Of a DNA stretch of 64,000 nt, positions 50,255 to 59,803 are shown in pieces (positions within the stretch are counted from its first letter, which is position 1; each line of letters begins with the position of its first letter). A program made the translations under genes and the position numbers. The notes under the pieces are model-generated. The model saw only the letters and a program-made list of their open reading frames with translations. It had not been told where the DNA came from and ran no database searches. This DNA is from Bacillus sp. THAF10 (GTDB lineage Bacteria > Bacillota > Bacilli > Bacillales > Bacillaceae_I), in contig NZ_CP045403.1 of assembly GCF_009363695.1 (NCBI RefSeq), positions 2,088,001-2,152,000 of the forward strand, given 5' to 3'.

Positions 50255-51739
50255 CTATTTATTTTGTTCCATTTTATCAATCACCAATACCATGTTTTTT
50301 AAAGTATGTTCAATATGGTTATTATCATTTGTTACCTGTTCTACACTTGCACTTATTTCTTCAAGACCAGCCGTCGCTTCCTCCATCAATGCTGCAAACT
50401 CACCTGTATAGTGGTCTGTGTTGGTTGTTTTTTCCTGAACAGTTTTAGCAAAATGATGAAAGTCTTTAACATCCGTAAGTAAGTTTGCTAACGTTTCACT
50501 GATTTGATGGAAGAATTGATTTACTTCATTGGTTGCTTCTACATTTTTTGTCATTTCTCTTACATTCATTTGCAGCTTAAGCAAAACTTCTTCCTTTGTT
50601 TCATTCAAAGAAGCAAGATTTTCGGTTATTTCTTTCGTGGTTTCACCTGTTAAACTTGCTAGCTTTCTGATTTCCTCTGCTACAACGGCGAATCCCCTGC
50701 CTGCCTCTCCAGCTCTTGCCGCTTCAATGGAAGCATTCAAAGCAAGCAGATTGGTTTGCTCTGTAATATTTTTAATATGCTGTGTTAACGTATTTGTGTC
50801 GTCAATTTTTTCTGTTAATACACGGAAAACATTATCCATTTCTTTTACATCCCGAGAAAAGGCACTCATGTTTTCTGTAAGCCCTACAGCCTTTAATTGA
50901 CCTTGTCCTGCAGTAGATTTTGTCGTATTTGTATAATCATATAATCCGTTTGATTTAGTGACAATGTGATCCATCAATGAGGTGACATCATTTGTGAGTT
51001 CCGCAATGCTGCTAATTTGGTCCGTTTGTCTTTGACTCCCTACTGACAGTTCTTGAATGGTCAAGGATATCTCTCTTTGTGATTGGATATTCAAACTTAA
51101 TCTTTCATGAACATTATTTATGTGTTTAATTAACTGCAATGCATCTTGCTGGAAGCTATCTTGCTTTTTCTGTCTCTCTTCATTAGCTGTTTTCATGTCA
51201 TTAACAATTCCTTCAAATTGTACAAATAATCGGTTGCCTATTCTCACCTGTACGATTGTTACAACAAACAATAATACAAAAAGCAGGATGATATTACCTA
51301 CTTGGCCTTCAATAAGGAGATTACCTTTTAAAAAGGAGTATAAGGAAAACCCAAACAACATAAGACTTCCTACTCCTCCAACAAAAAACACCCTTTTGTT
51401 AAAATAAATGGTTGCAATCACAAGAACAAAAAAAGGTAGGATAAAACCTGATAAAGATGCCCCTCGTCCAACCAAAATAATAAAAAACACAATAAATGTA
51501 ACACTGACTGTAAAATAAGGAACGCATTGATGAAACCATTTGTTCCATTTGGTTAACCCAAACATCACGATACTTAAGCAAAATGCTACAATTAAGGTGT
51601 ACGTTATTAAATCTGCAGCAGGAACGAGAATGTTCACTAACAAACCCGCGCCATAGGAAAAGAACACGACGAAAAACATAAGCTTATTCTTTTTTAATAA
51701 GTCTTGAAACTTCAACTCTTCTACACTTAAAACCGACAT
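50255..51739 (-). CDS. Methyl-accepting chemotaxis-like signalling protein with six-helix N-terminal domain
   Basis: This 494-residue protein has six hydrophobic helices in the first ~165 residues ([51 protein letters not shown] and so on) without a large extracellular domain, followed by a coiled-coil and the MCP signalling hairpin tip [20 protein letters not shown] then [17 protein letters not shown]. It senses an unknown signal within the membrane or cytoplasm. ATG 51739 follows GGGGGAA at 6 nt. Confidence 0.87.
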   Translation of the reverse strand: MSVLSVEELKFQDLLKKNKLMFFVVFFSYGAGLLVNILVPAADLITYTLIVAFCLSIVMFGLTKWNKWFHQCVPYFTVSVTFIVFFIILVGRGASLSGFILPFFVLVIATIYFNKRVFFVGGVGSLMLFGFSLYSFLKGNLLIEGQVGNIILLFVLLFVVTIVQVRIGNRLFVQFEGIVNDMKTANEERQKKQDSFQQDALQLIKHINNVHERLSLNIQSQREISLTIQELSVGSQRQTDQISSIAELTNDVTSLMDHIVTKSNGLYDYTNTTKSTAGQGQLKAVGLTENMSAFSRDVKEMDNVFRVLTEKIDDTNTLTQHIKNITEQTNLLALNASIEAARAGEAGRGFAVVAEEIRKLASLTGETTKEITENLASLNETKEEVLLKLQMNVREMTKNVEATNEVNQFFHQISETLANLLTDVKDFHHFAKTVQEKTTNTDHYTGEFAALMEEATAGLEEISASVEQVTNDNNHIEHTLKNMVLVIDKMEQNK

Positions 51740-51884
51740 TGCATTTCCCCCACTCATCTTTCCTTGCTTCTCTCTATTTGTAATACATTCTTCATCAACG
51801 TTTCTCTATCCTGCAAGTTTTGTAGAAAATTGGGGAAAAAAAATAACCTTTTATCTCAAAAGATAAAAGGCAAATGGAATATTC

Positions 51885-52838
51885 TTAGTCAAATAGCTTT
51901 TTGTAATCAGCGTATCCCTCTTTATCAAGGTCTTCTACAGGTATGAATTTTAGTGCTGCAGAATTTATGCAGTATCGTAAACCACCTTTTTCAACTGGAC
52001 CGTCTTCAAATACGTGCCCAAGATGGGAGTCTCCGTTTTTGCTTCTGACTTCTGTACGAACCATTCGGTGACTTACATCCATTTCTTCTTTTATGGTTGT
52101 TGTATCAATTGGCTTCGTAAAGCTTGGCCATCCGCAGCCTGCATCATATTTATCTTTTGAACTAAACAATGGTTCACCTGACACGATGTCTACATATATT
52201 CCTTCTTGTGTGTGGTTATAATATTCATTTTGAAAAGGTGGCTCTGTTCCATTATTTTGCGTCACTTCATATTGCATAGGTGTTAGCTTATTTTTCAATT
52301 CATCACTTGGTTTTTTCCAATGCTTTTTGATAAAAGCTTCCCTCCCAGATCCTTTTGCATACATTTTATAGCGAAATGGATTCTTTTTATAGTAATCCTG
52401 ATGATATTCTTCTGCAGGATAGAACGGCTTTGCCGGTAGTATCTGTGTAGCAATCGGAGCTGTAAATCTTCCACTCTTCTCCAATTGCCTTTTAGACTCT
52501 TCTGCTTTTTGCTGTTGCTCGCTTGAATGATAGAAAATTGCTGTTCTATAAGAGTCTCCTCTGTCATGAAACTGGCCGCCCGCATCGGTAGGATCAATTT
52601 GATTCCAAAAGAGTTCCAACAGCTTTTCATAAGAATAAACATTTGGATTAAATAAGATCTGCACCGCTTCATAATGCCCTGTGGTTTCTGAACACACTTC
52701 TTTATACGTTGGATTTTCTTTGTGTCCCCCTGTGTATCCAGAAACGACTCGTTCAATTCCATCGTGCTCATCAAACGGTTTTACCATACACCAAAAACAT
52801 CCGCCAGCAAACGTTGCAAGCTCTAAGTTATCGCTCAT
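51885..52838 (-). CDS. msrAB: Bifunctional peptide methionine sulfoxide reductase MsrAB
   Basis: Repairs both S- and R-methionine sulfoxide in proteins. N-terminal MsrA domain with the catalytic GCFWC (C14) and [17 protein letters not shown]-terminal MsrB domain (about 175-317) with CGWPSF, HLGHVF and the catalytic Cys in [14 protein letters not shown]. The zinc Cys pairs of MsrB are reduced: CGWPSF keeps one. ATG 52838 has GAGGTGGG upstream. B. subtilis has separate msrA and msrB, so this is a fused form. It is divergent from the CobW gene. Confidence 0.92.
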   Translation of the reverse strand: MSDNLELATFAGGCFWCMVKPFDEHDGIERVVSGYTGGHKENPTYKEVCSETTGHYEAVQILFNPNVYSYEKLLELFWNQIDPTDAGGQFHDRGDSYRTAIFYHSSEQQQKAEESKRQLEKSGRFTAPIATQILPAKPFYPAEEYHQDYYKKNPFRYKMYAKGSGREAFIKKHWKKPSDELKNKLTPMQYEVTQNNGTEPPFQNEYYNHTQEGIYVDIVSGEPLFSSKDKYDAGCGWPSFTKPIDTTTIKEEMDVSHRMVRTEVRSKNGDSHLGHVFEDGPVEKGGLRYCINSAALKFIPVEDLDKEGYADYKKLFD

Positions 52839-52971
52839 AATTCCCACCTCAATCATTATTTATTTGCATTATATCAAGAACGAAGTGGGAATCCTAATGG
52901 ATTGCTTTCTAAGTATGACCGTTTTTAGATCCTATGATAAAATGAATAACGATGAAAGAGGAGGCCTACAA

Positions 52972-53892
52972 ATGAAAAAGAAAATCGAAGTTTACATTTT
53001 GGCTGGATTTTTAGGTAGTGGAAAAACTACATTATTAACACAAATGCTTGAAACAGAGCAAAATGCGAATAGAAAAGTTGCGGTCGTCATGAATGAATTA
53101 GGGCAAGTATCGATAGATTCTGATGCGATTCCAAAAAACACTCCACTTTCAGAGCTGTTTGACGGTTGTATTTGCTGTACGATACAAGAAAAATTGGAAT
53201 CCACTCTCCAGGGTTTACTACTAAATGAAGACTTGGATGCTATCTATATAGAAACAACAGGAGCCGCTCATCCGATAGAAGTTCTTGATACGGTCCTATC
53301 CCCAATTTTTGCGGAGAGTTTTGTTGACCCAAAAATAATTACTCTTCTAGATTTATTAAGATGGCAAGATCAAAATAATCTTTCTATTCAAATCAAACAG
53401 CTAATTCGAGAACAAGTAAGACACGCTGATTTGTTAATTGTAAATAAAATGGACTTAGTAAGTGAAGCAGACACAGCGAGCATGTTATATGAAATTCAAT
53501 CAATAAATCCAAATGCGACTACCTTGTTAACTAACTATGCCAAAATCCCACCTTATAGCTGGAAGCATACAAAAAGTTTGGAAAAAGAAGAACATGAAGT
53601 TTCCCATGTAAAGGAACAGCTTAACCTTAAATCGTTTGTTTACCAGTTTCAGTCTGCGATAGATTTAGATGAATTTGAGAATTGGTTAAGGCAGCTTCCT
53701 GATTCCGTATACCGGATAAAAGGTTATCTACGCTTTGAACACACGTCTAGCATCTATCTCTTTCAATATTCCTATGGGACCCCTTTATATATGAAAGAAA
53801 TGGTTAAGGTTCCTTTGAATCTAGTATTGATTGGCGAAAATTTAGACCAGCAAATGCTAAGAGACCAACTTCAGCACCTAGAAAGAAAATAG
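52972..53892 (+). CDS. CobW/YjiA-type G3E GTPase (putative metal chaperone)
   Basis: G3E-family P-loop GTPase of 306 residues with Walker A GFLGSGKTT (12-20), the metal-binding motif GCICC (65-69, CxCC), ETTGAAHP (Walker B region) and NKMDLV (guanine specificity), and a CobW C-terminal domain. ATG 52972 with AGGAGG 8 nt upstream; longer frames run into the divergent msrAB gene. Such proteins deliver Zn or Co; no Zur box was recognised. Confidence 0.87.
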   Translation: MKKKIEVYILAGFLGSGKTTLLTQMLETEQNANRKVAVVMNELGQVSIDSDAIPKNTPLSELFDGCICCTIQEKLESTLQGLLLNEDLDAIYIETTGAAHPIEVLDTVLSPIFAESFVDPKIITLLDLLRWQDQNNLSIQIKQLIREQVRHADLLIVNKMDLVSEADTASMLYEIQSINPNATTLLTNYAKIPPYSWKHTKSLEKEEHEVSHVKEQLNLKSFVYQFQSAIDLDEFENWLRQLPDSVYRIKGYLRFEHTSSIYLFQYSYGTPLYMKEMVKVPLNLVLIGENLDQQMLRDQLQHLERK

Positions 53893-53990
53893 TCTTTCCC
53901 CCTTCCCTTTCATGCTAGGTAAGCGTATGAACATTTAGCCTACCTTTGAATATCTTAGTATAGGAGTGACTGTTAAGGGGAGGGAAAGTT

Positions 53991-54839
53991 TTGATAGAAG
54001 TTGCAGGAAAATCGTTGGATGAATCCATGCTTAATCTAGAAGAAAGCTTCCAAAAAGACATTCTAAATATTTTGTTAGATGATTCATCCATCCATGAGTA
54101 TGATAGTGTAGAGGAACTAAAATTTGAACTTGCTTATCGTCAAAATTTAGTAATTAGTGGTACCGCCATGAGCGAAGGGGAGGCCCGTTTTGAAACCTTT
54201 GCTGGTGCGACGTGTAACCCTGACTTTTGGCAATTGACCCCTAACGGAGGCTTTTTATTAAAAAAAACAGTCTCTCCTTCTGATGCAATTATTGATATAT
54301 TTACCAATAGTTCTAATTATGCCTTTGAATGTGCAACAGCCATGGTCATTAACTTATATCATGGGCTGTTATTAACTATAGGAAAACGGCTTTTTGATAA
54401 GCTTTTCAAGGAACTTTACTTATACAGCTGGCATTTTGATGCAGATCTTGTAATGGACTCTTCTCACACCTACCACCTTATCCCGGGAGATATCGTATAC
54501 TTTGATAATCCAGATTACAACCCAATGACCTTTTGGTGGAGAGGTGAAAATGCCTTATATATGGGAAGTGATCAATATTTTGGTCATGGTATTGGAATCC
54601 AATCAAAAAAGTACATTGTTGACTTTTTAAACAGTACAGCGTTACCTGAGGCGACCCGTCCAGCGACGTTAACAGATTATGTGGCCCGTCCGGATTTTCG
54701 ACAATTATCAAAAATTCTAGGTACAGTTTATATGCAGTCGGAAAGAAAGCAGCAACATACCATCATTCATCATAATAAATCTTCCATTTCCTGTCATAGA
54801 TATTTACAGCTATTACACAATCTTTATTTTTCAACATGA
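53991..54839 (+). CDS. tgl: Protein-glutamine gamma-glutamyltransferase (spore coat transglutaminase)
   Basis: Cross-links spore coat proteins. 282 residues, a little longer than B. subtilis Tgl (245), with catalytic Cys C114 in YAFECATAMVI and the conserved SSHTYHLIPGDIVYFDNPDY (His and Asp region) and WRGENALYMGSDQYFGHGIG. TTG start with AGGGGAGGG 7 nt upstream. The last ~40 residues (RKQQHTIIHHNKSSISCHRY) are an unusual His-rich extension. Confidence 0.9.
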   Translation: MIEVAGKSLDESMLNLEESFQKDILNILLDDSSIHEYDSVEELKFELAYRQNLVISGTAMSEGEARFETFAGATCNPDFWQLTPNGGFLLKKTVSPSDAIIDIFTNSSNYAFECATAMVINLYHGLLLTIGKRLFDKLFKELYLYSWHFDADLVMDSSHTYHLIPGDIVYFDNPDYNPMTFWWRGENALYMGSDQYFGHGIGIQSKKYIVDFLNSTALPEATRPATLTDYVARPDFRQLSKILGTVYMQSERKQQHTIIHHNKSSISCHRYLQLLHNLYFST

Positions 54840-54842
54840 TTT

Positions 54843-54876
54843 AGACTAACTCTATGTTAAAGTTGGTCTTTTTTTC
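54843..54876 (+). terminator. Terminator of tgl, overlapping the 3' end of the fbpA-like gene
   Basis: AGACTAACT-N9-AGTTGGTCT (one G-U pair) followed by TTTTTTT. Confidence 0.8.
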
Positions 54877-55027
54877 TTGGTAAAATTAACGTACTGTATT
54901 CTTTTTTCAATTCACTAAGTGTATAGGCTGACAATTGCTTCTGATGGACAAAGTAACCCGCTTTCACAAGCGCATCGATATAGTATTCTCTTGCAAACGT
55001 GATAGCTTGGTGTAATTTCCCTGCCAT
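54857..55027 (-). CDS. FbpA-type small Fur-regulated basic protein, 56 residues
   Basis: The product MAGKLHQAITFAREYYIDAL then VKAGYFVHQKQLSAYTLSEL matches the YYIxxLxxAGxF...LYxLTLSEL pattern of the FbpA family, RNA-chaperone-like helpers of iron-sparing regulation in B. subtilis. AGGGGGGAG precedes the ATG. No Fur box was recognised upstream. Its stop lies inside the tgl terminator. Confidence 0.72.
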   Translation of the reverse strand: MAGKLHQAITFAREYYIDALVKAGYFVHQKQLSAYTLSELKKEYSTLILPRKKDQL

Positions 55028-55083
55028 TGTACTCCCCCCCTTTTGTAGATATTAACAAGCAATAGAAGAAATTTCAGTCACTT

Positions 55084-55100
55084 TGTAAGGTCTTATGACA
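55084..55100. promoter_or_regulatory. TnrA-like box, distal
   Basis: TGTAAGGTCTTATGACA, two mismatches to TGTNANATTTTNTNACA. Confidence 0.5.
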
Positions 55101-55126
55101 TCAATTTGAATGATGGTGTTTTTATT

Positions 55127-55143
55127 TGTAAGGTTTTCTAACA
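55127..55143. promoter_or_regulatory. TnrA box upstream of tnrA
   Basis: TGTAAGGTTTTCTAACA, one mismatch to the TnrA consensus TGTNANATTTTNTNACA. A -10 box TATAAT lies at 55174-55179 with no good -35; the box is centred about 51 bp before the inferred start site, the usual distance for TnrA activation. Confidence 0.72.
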
Positions 55144-55212
55144 ACAAAAGTTTCCTTATCATAGAAATCCTTTATAATGTATGTATGCAGTGAAGTGAGG
55201 ATGTGAGAACCT

Positions 55213-55536
55213 GTGAGTCAGGAAGAAACACCACTGAAAGACCGAAAAGTTATTTCTATTGGGACTGTCAGAGATTTAACAGGATTATCCGAGCGTCAAA
55301 TTCGATATTATGAGGAAAGGAAACTCATCTTCCCAGCCCGAAATGGATCTGGTATTCGAAAGTATTCCTTTGCGGATGTAGAAAGATTAATGGAAATTGC
55401 AAATCAAATGGAGGAAGGAGTACAAACTCACGAAATACGAAGGGAATGGAAAAAGAAAGAAAAAGAGCATGAAAACTGGAAAAAGCAAATGCTAAAAGGA
55501 CAAATTCAGGCACATTTCAAACAAAACAGGCCGTAA
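55213..55536 (+). CDS. tnrA: Nitrogen regulator TnrA (MerR/GlnR family)
   Basis: Global nitrogen-limitation regulator. 107 residues: MerR-type helix-turn-helix ([20 protein letters not shown] then [12 protein letters not shown], about 13-44), [17 protein letters not shown], and the short C-terminal tail [11 protein letters not shown] that in TnrA binds feedback-inhibited glutamine synthetase. The tail and the absence of glnA next to it distinguish it from GlnR. GTG start. Confidence 0.9.
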   Translation: MSQEETPLKDRKVISIGTVRDLTGLSERQIRYYEERKLIFPARNGSGIRKYSFADVERLMEIANQMEEGVQTHEIRREWKKKEKEHENWKKQMLKGQIQAHFKQNRP

Positions 55537-55569
55537 AAAGACTTTTCCCATCAGAAAGGTCTTTTTGTT
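55534..55569 (+). terminator. Terminator of tnrA
   Basis: AAAAAGACTTTT-N8-AAAGGTCTTTTTG directly after the stop codon. Confidence 0.85.
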
Positions 55570-55643
55570 TGTTTAGAAACTGGTCACTTTCTATCCTATC
55601 GGGTATGCTAGCAGTAATGATTTAATAAAGGTTGGTTGAAAGT

Positions 55644-57407
55644 ATGTTTGAATTACTTCTAACGATGTTTGAAAGACTTGGTATCATTGTTACAGTTGCA
55701 TTTATTATGACTCGCCTCTCATTTTTTCGGCAGCTCGTTAATAGACAAGAAATTGACCGAAAACAACAATGGATGGCCATTGGATTTTTTGGTTTTTTCG
55801 GCATCATCGGTACCTATACAGGTCTTACCTTTGATACAGAAACGCTAGGCTTTAATCGTTGGATATCAGAATTAAATCAATCTGAAGCTATTGCTAATTC
55901 AAGAGTGATTGGGATTGTGATGGCTGGATTGCTTGGAGGGTACAAAGTAGGAATTGGTGCTGGAGTCATTGCTGGCATCCATCGCATGAGTCTTGGTGGA
56001 TTTACTGCCTTCTCCTGTGGTTTTTCAGCAATTATTGCAGGTGTTTTAGCAGGATTTATCCGCAGCAAATATAAAGGTAAACGAATTAGTGTAATCCTTG
56101 CGTTGTTAACTGGCGCTTTAGCAGAATCTATTCAAATGGGCATTATTCTTCTTTTTTCCCATCCATTTGAAAGAGCATTAAATCTAGTAGAAAGTATCGG
56201 CCTTCCGATGATTTTAGCTAATGGAATAGGTTCTGCTCTTTTTTTCCTAATTATATTAGCAGTCATTAACGAAGAAGAAAAAGTCGGCGCCACCCAAGCA
56301 CAAAAAGCTCTTACCCTTGCTGAAAGTACTCTTTCTCATTTGCGTACAGGTTTACATAAGGAATCTGCTCAAGCAGCATGTAAAATTATCTTTAAAGAAG
56401 TAGATGCTATTGCAGTAGCGATGACGGATAAAACTCAAATTCTTGCTCATATTGGAATTGCGGATGACCATCATCAAATCGGAACAACTGTTCAGACAAA
56501 TAGCACAAAAAAGGTGTTAGAGCACGGAAAATTGTTAGTTGTAGACAAAAAAGACATCCATTGTAAAAATCCAACTTGCCCTTTAGGTGCAGTCGTAATT
56601 GCACCATTAAAGAAGCGTGAAAATACTATTGGCACCTTAAAGTTTTACTTTTCATCTAAAAAGGATATTAACAATGTAGTCATACAGCTAATAAAAGGAT
56701 TAAGCTCTTTGATGAGCCATCAACTGGAAATTTCTGATGCTGAAAAAGCATCAAAGCTAGCAAAAGAAGCCGAAATAAAGGCATTACAAGCTCAAATCAA
56801 TCCACACTTTTTATTTAACTCTTTAAATATTATTGTCTCTTTAATTAGAACGAATCCAATGCAAGCAAGGAAGCTGCTTCTTTCATTATCACACTTTTTC
56901 AGACAAAACCTGATTGCTACTACGGCAAAATGGACCACCTTAGAAAATGAATTAAAGCATGTCAAAGCTTATCTTGCTATTGAAGAGGCTAGGTTTGTAG
57001 ATAGACTTCGAGTATCTTATAAGGTAGATGAACAAGCTCTACCCTACCTAATTCCGCCTCTTTCCTTACAACCAATTGTCGAAAATGCCGTAAAGCATGG
57101 ATTAAAGGATCTACAGAAAAATGCAGAAATCACCATTGCTATTACAAATCAAAATGACTCAATCCATGTTTGTATTACAGATAATGGGATTGGAATAAAC
57201 AATGAAAAAATAGCGCTTCTAGGAAAAGAGATTCCCCCTTCTGCCACAGGGACTGGGCTTGGGTTGTACAATATTAACAAGCGATTAATGATGATGTATG
57301 GAGAAGCTGCTAAGCTATACTTTAACAGTGAAGCAAATGACGGAACAGCGGTCTCTTTTACTATTGCAAAAAAGTTAAAGGATGTAGGAGCTAATGACAA
57401 GAATTAA
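55644..57407 (+). CDS. lytS: LytS-type sensor histidine kinase
   Basis: Membrane sensor of the LytS/BtsS family, associated with pyruvate sensing. Six hydrophobic segments form the 5TM-5TMR_LYT domain (NRWISELNQSEAIANSRVIG, GGYKVGIGAGVIAGIHRMSL), followed by a GAF domain (about 225-355) and a His_kinase domain with QINPHFLFNSLNII (phosphorylated His) and HATPase motifs NAVKHGL, DNGIGI and GTGLGLYN. ATG 55644 is chosen over TTG 55632 for spacing to AAAGGTTGG. The stop overlaps lytT. Confidence 0.9.
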   Translation: MFELLLTMFERLGIIVTVAFIMTRLSFFRQLVNRQEIDRKQQWMAIGFFGFFGIIGTYTGLTFDTETLGFNRWISELNQSEAIANSRVIGIVMAGLLGGYKVGIGAGVIAGIHRMSLGGFTAFSCGFSAIIAGVLAGFIRSKYKGKRISVILALLTGALAESIQMGIILLFSHPFERALNLVESIGLPMILANGIGSALFFLIILAVINEEEKVGATQAQKALTLAESTLSHLRTGLHKESAQAACKIIFKEVDAIAVAMTDKTQILAHIGIADDHHQIGTTVQTNSTKKVLEHGKLLVVDKKDIHCKNPTCPLGAVVIAPLKKRENTIGTLKFYFSSKKDINNVVIQLIKGLSSLMSHQLEISDAEKASKLAKEAEIKALQAQINPHFLFNSLNIIVSLIRTNPMQARKLLLSLSHFFRQNLIATTAKWTTLENELKHVKAYLAIEEARFVDRLRVSYKVDEQALPYLIPPLSLQPIVENAVKHGLKDLQKNAEITIAITNQNDSIHVCITDNGIGINNEKIALLGKEIPPSATGTGLGLYNINKRLMMMYGEAAKLYFNSEANDGTAVSFTIAKKLKDVGANDKN

Positions 57408-58122
57408 GACAATCATTGTTGATGATGAACGGTACAGTAGAGATGAGCTAAAGCATTTATTGCAGGAATATGATCACATCAACGTGGTCGGAGAAGCTGC
57501 TTCAGGAGAGGATGCATTAGTTCTTTGTATGCAACAACTGCCCGCTGTCGTTTTTTTAGATATTGAAATGCCAAAAATGAGTGGATTAGAGGTAGCGAAG
57601 CATTTGAAGGAGTTAAAAAATCCTCCTCTTATTGTATTTGCAACTGCCTATCCAGATTTTGCATTAGAAGCATTTCGCCATGAAGCCATTGACTATCTAT
57701 TAAAACCTTATGAGGAAGAACAGGTAAATGAAACGATACAGCGAATGATAAAATATCTTCAGCCAAACCAGTACATGCCCGTATCAACTAGTAATGCCAA
57801 ACTGGCAGTAGAACTTGAACATGAGATATTTTATTTAGATCCCTTAGAAATTCTCTATATTAGCAGAGAAGAAAGAGTATCTCGTATTTTTACAAAGGAT
57901 GGACATTATGAATCCAAGCTTGCTTTAAAGGAATTAGAGGAACGTTTAAGTAGCTATCCTTTTTTTCGCATTCACAAAAGCTATATAGTAAACCTAAACC
58001 ATGTTTCTAAATTGATTCCATGGTTCAATGGGGCTTATATGTTAGAGCTAGCTGGAAGTAAAGAAAAGCTTTCTGTTAGTCGAAATTATGTAAAGTCGCT
58101 CCGCAGCAAACTCGAGCTATGA
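57394..58122 (+). CDS. lytT: LytTR-family response regulator
   Basis: Partner of the LytS-type kinase. Receiver domain with the acidic pocket DDE (10-12), phosphoacceptor Asp in VVFLDIEMP (about 55) and Lys in YLLKPY; C-terminal LytTR DNA-binding domain with ILYISREERVSRIFTKDG and FFRIHKSYIVNLNHV. ATG overlaps lytS by 14 nt. The 21-bp-spaced direct repeats just downstream, in front of cstA, are its probable target. Confidence 0.9.
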   Translation: MTRIKTIIVDDERYSRDELKHLLQEYDHINVVGEAASGEDALVLCMQQLPAVVFLDIEMPKMSGLEVAKHLKELKNPPLIVFATAYPDFALEAFRHEAIDYLLKPYEEEQVNETIQRMIKYLQPNQYMPVSTSNAKLAVELEHEIFYLDPLEILYISREERVSRIFTKDGHYESKLALKELEERLSSYPFFRIHKSYIVNLNHVSKLIPWFNGAYMLELAGSKEKLSVSRNYVKSLRSKLEL

Positions 58123-58141
58123 CATCTTAACTAGCAATATC

Positions 58142-58172
58142 AACATGTTACGTTCCATAATGAACATGTTAC
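58142..58172. promoter_or_regulatory. LytTR-type direct repeats upstream of cstA
   Basis: AACATGTTAC occurs at 58142-58151 and again at 58163-58172, exactly 21 bp (two helical turns) apart. A TATAAT -10 box lies at 58206-58211 without a good -35, so activation by LytT at about -61 is likely. Confidence 0.75.
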
Positions 58173-58247
58173 ACAAAAACAACTCAAATGAAAGCCTTTT
58201 CATTTTATAATGACCTTACTCCAAAAAAAGAGAGGGGTCATTTCTTT

Positions 58248-59693
58248 ATGTACACATTTCTTGCAGGTATTTTACTATTAGTGTTAGGGTATTTCATTTA
58301 CGGAAAATTTATCGAAAAAGTGTTTGGGATTAAAGAAAATAGAAATACTCCAGCATACACAAACCAGGACGGTGTCGACTACTTACCAATGGGAAAAAAT
58401 AAAAATTCCCTCATCCAGTTATTGAATATTGCTGGTGTAGGCCCAATTTTCGGTCCCATTCTTGGGGCACTTTATGGACCGGTAGCATTCTTATGGATTG
58501 TGCTTGGTTGTATTTTTGCAGGCGCTGTTCATGATTATTTAACAGGAATGATTTCTATCAGAAACCGTGGTGCTCACCTGCCAGAACTTGCAGGGAAATT
58601 CCTCGGCAAATTTATGAAGCATATTGTAAACGCATTCGCTATTTTGTTGTTAGTTTTAGTAGGTACCGTTTTTGTCACGGCACCCGCTGGTCTCATTCAT
58701 AGTCTCACTAACGGAGGTATTGCACTAGGAATTATTCTAATGGTCATCTTCGTTTACTATATTTTTGCAACCATGCTGCCTATTGATAAAATTATCGGCA
58801 GAGTTTATCCACTTTTTGGCGCACTTTTATTAATCAGTGCCGTAGGTGTAGGTGGTGCCTTAGTAGTAACAGGGCAGCCAATCCCTGAATTAAGCTTTAC
58901 AAACATGCATCCTGACAATGTACCTATCTTTCCATTACTATTCTTAACTATTTCATGTGGAGCATTATCTGGGTTTCATGCAACACAAACTCCCATTATT
59001 TCAAGAACCACCCAAAATGAAAAACAGGGACGTAGAATTTTCTATGGCATGATGATTGCAGAAGGAATAATTGCCATGATTTGGGCAGCTGCGGGTATGA
59101 GCTTATTTAATGGCTCTGAAGGACTAAATGCAATATTAGCTAATGGAGGACCAGGTGCGGTAGTAAATGAAGTAGCTACCACCATGCTTGGAGCTATTGG
59201 TGGTACACTTGCAGTAATCGGAGTAATCATCCTTCCCATTACATCTGGAGATACCGCTTTCCGCAGTGCACGAATGATTATCGCTGACTATATTCACATA
59301 CCACAAAAGAAAATAGCTAGTCGAATGTGGATTGCGCTTCCTTTGTTTGCGATTTCTTATGTTCTGACTAAAATTGATTTTGAACTATTATGGAGATATT
59401 TTTCATGGGCAAACCAATCAACAGCAGTCATTGCATTATGGGTTGGGGCAATGTACTTGTTCATTGCCAAAAAGCAATATTATATAGCAATGATTCCAGC
59501 TATTTTCATGACAATGGCAACCACCACGTATATTCTAAATGCCCCTATAGGGTTTGGCTTGCCAATTGAAGCCTCCTACATCGGAGCTGCCATGTTTACT
59601 ATTGTGGTAATCGGAATGTTTTATATAAAGGCGATTGCCTCAAGAAAAGCAAATTTGGAATTAGATGTGAGGGAATCCTCCAAGGCGGCATAA
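58248..59693 (+). CDS. cstA: CstA family carbon-starvation protein / pyruvate transporter
   Basis: Multi-pass membrane protein of 481 residues with the CstA family blocks LNIAGVGPIFGPILGALYGP, GAVHDYLTGMISIRNRGAHL and FHATQTPIISRTTQNEKQGR. In E. coli, relatives BtsT and CstA import pyruvate and BtsSR (LytS/LytTR type) control btsT. The gene order lytS-lytT-cstA matches that logic. ATG 58248 has AGAGGGG about 10 nt upstream; a 20-residue extension is not hydrophobic and is rejected. Short version compared with E. coli CstA (701). Confidence 0.9.
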   Translation: MYTFLAGILLLVLGYFIYGKFIEKVFGIKENRNTPAYTNQDGVDYLPMGKNKNSLIQLLNIAGVGPIFGPILGALYGPVAFLWIVLGCIFAGAVHDYLTGMISIRNRGAHLPELAGKFLGKFMKHIVNAFAILLLVLVGTVFVTAPAGLIHSLTNGGIALGIILMVIFVYYIFATMLPIDKIIGRVYPLFGALLLISAVGVGGALVVTGQPIPELSFTNMHPDNVPIFPLLFLTISCGALSGFHATQTPIISRTTQNEKQGRRIFYGMMIAEGIIAMIWAAAGMSLFNGSEGLNAILANGGPGAVVNEVATTMLGAIGGTLAVIGVIILPITSGDTAFRSARMIIADYIHIPQKKIASRMWIALPLFAISYVLTKIDFELLWRYFSWANQSTAVIALWVGAMYLFIAKKQYYIAMIPAIFMTMATTTYILNAPIGFGLPIEASYIGAAMFTIVVIGMFYIKAIASRKANLELDVRESSKAA

Positions 59694-59695
59694 CG

Positions 59696-59740
59696 AACAA
59701 AACCTGACTCTATCGAAGGAGTCAGGTTTTGTTTTTTGTA
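59696..59740 (+). terminator. Terminator of cstA
   Basis: AAAACCTGACTC-N8-GAGTCAGGTTTT followed by GTTTTTT. Confidence 0.9.
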
Positions 59741-59803
59741 TAGGGGGTAGCGTCAGTAAAATGCGGATTGACTATGTTTAGAAAATTCGATTCCCTCCAC
59801 TTT

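Noticed and set aside
53991..54839. Frameshift producing the extra Tgl C terminus
   Set aside because: The frame ends at a normal stop immediately before a good terminator, so no evidence of a shift within the gene.
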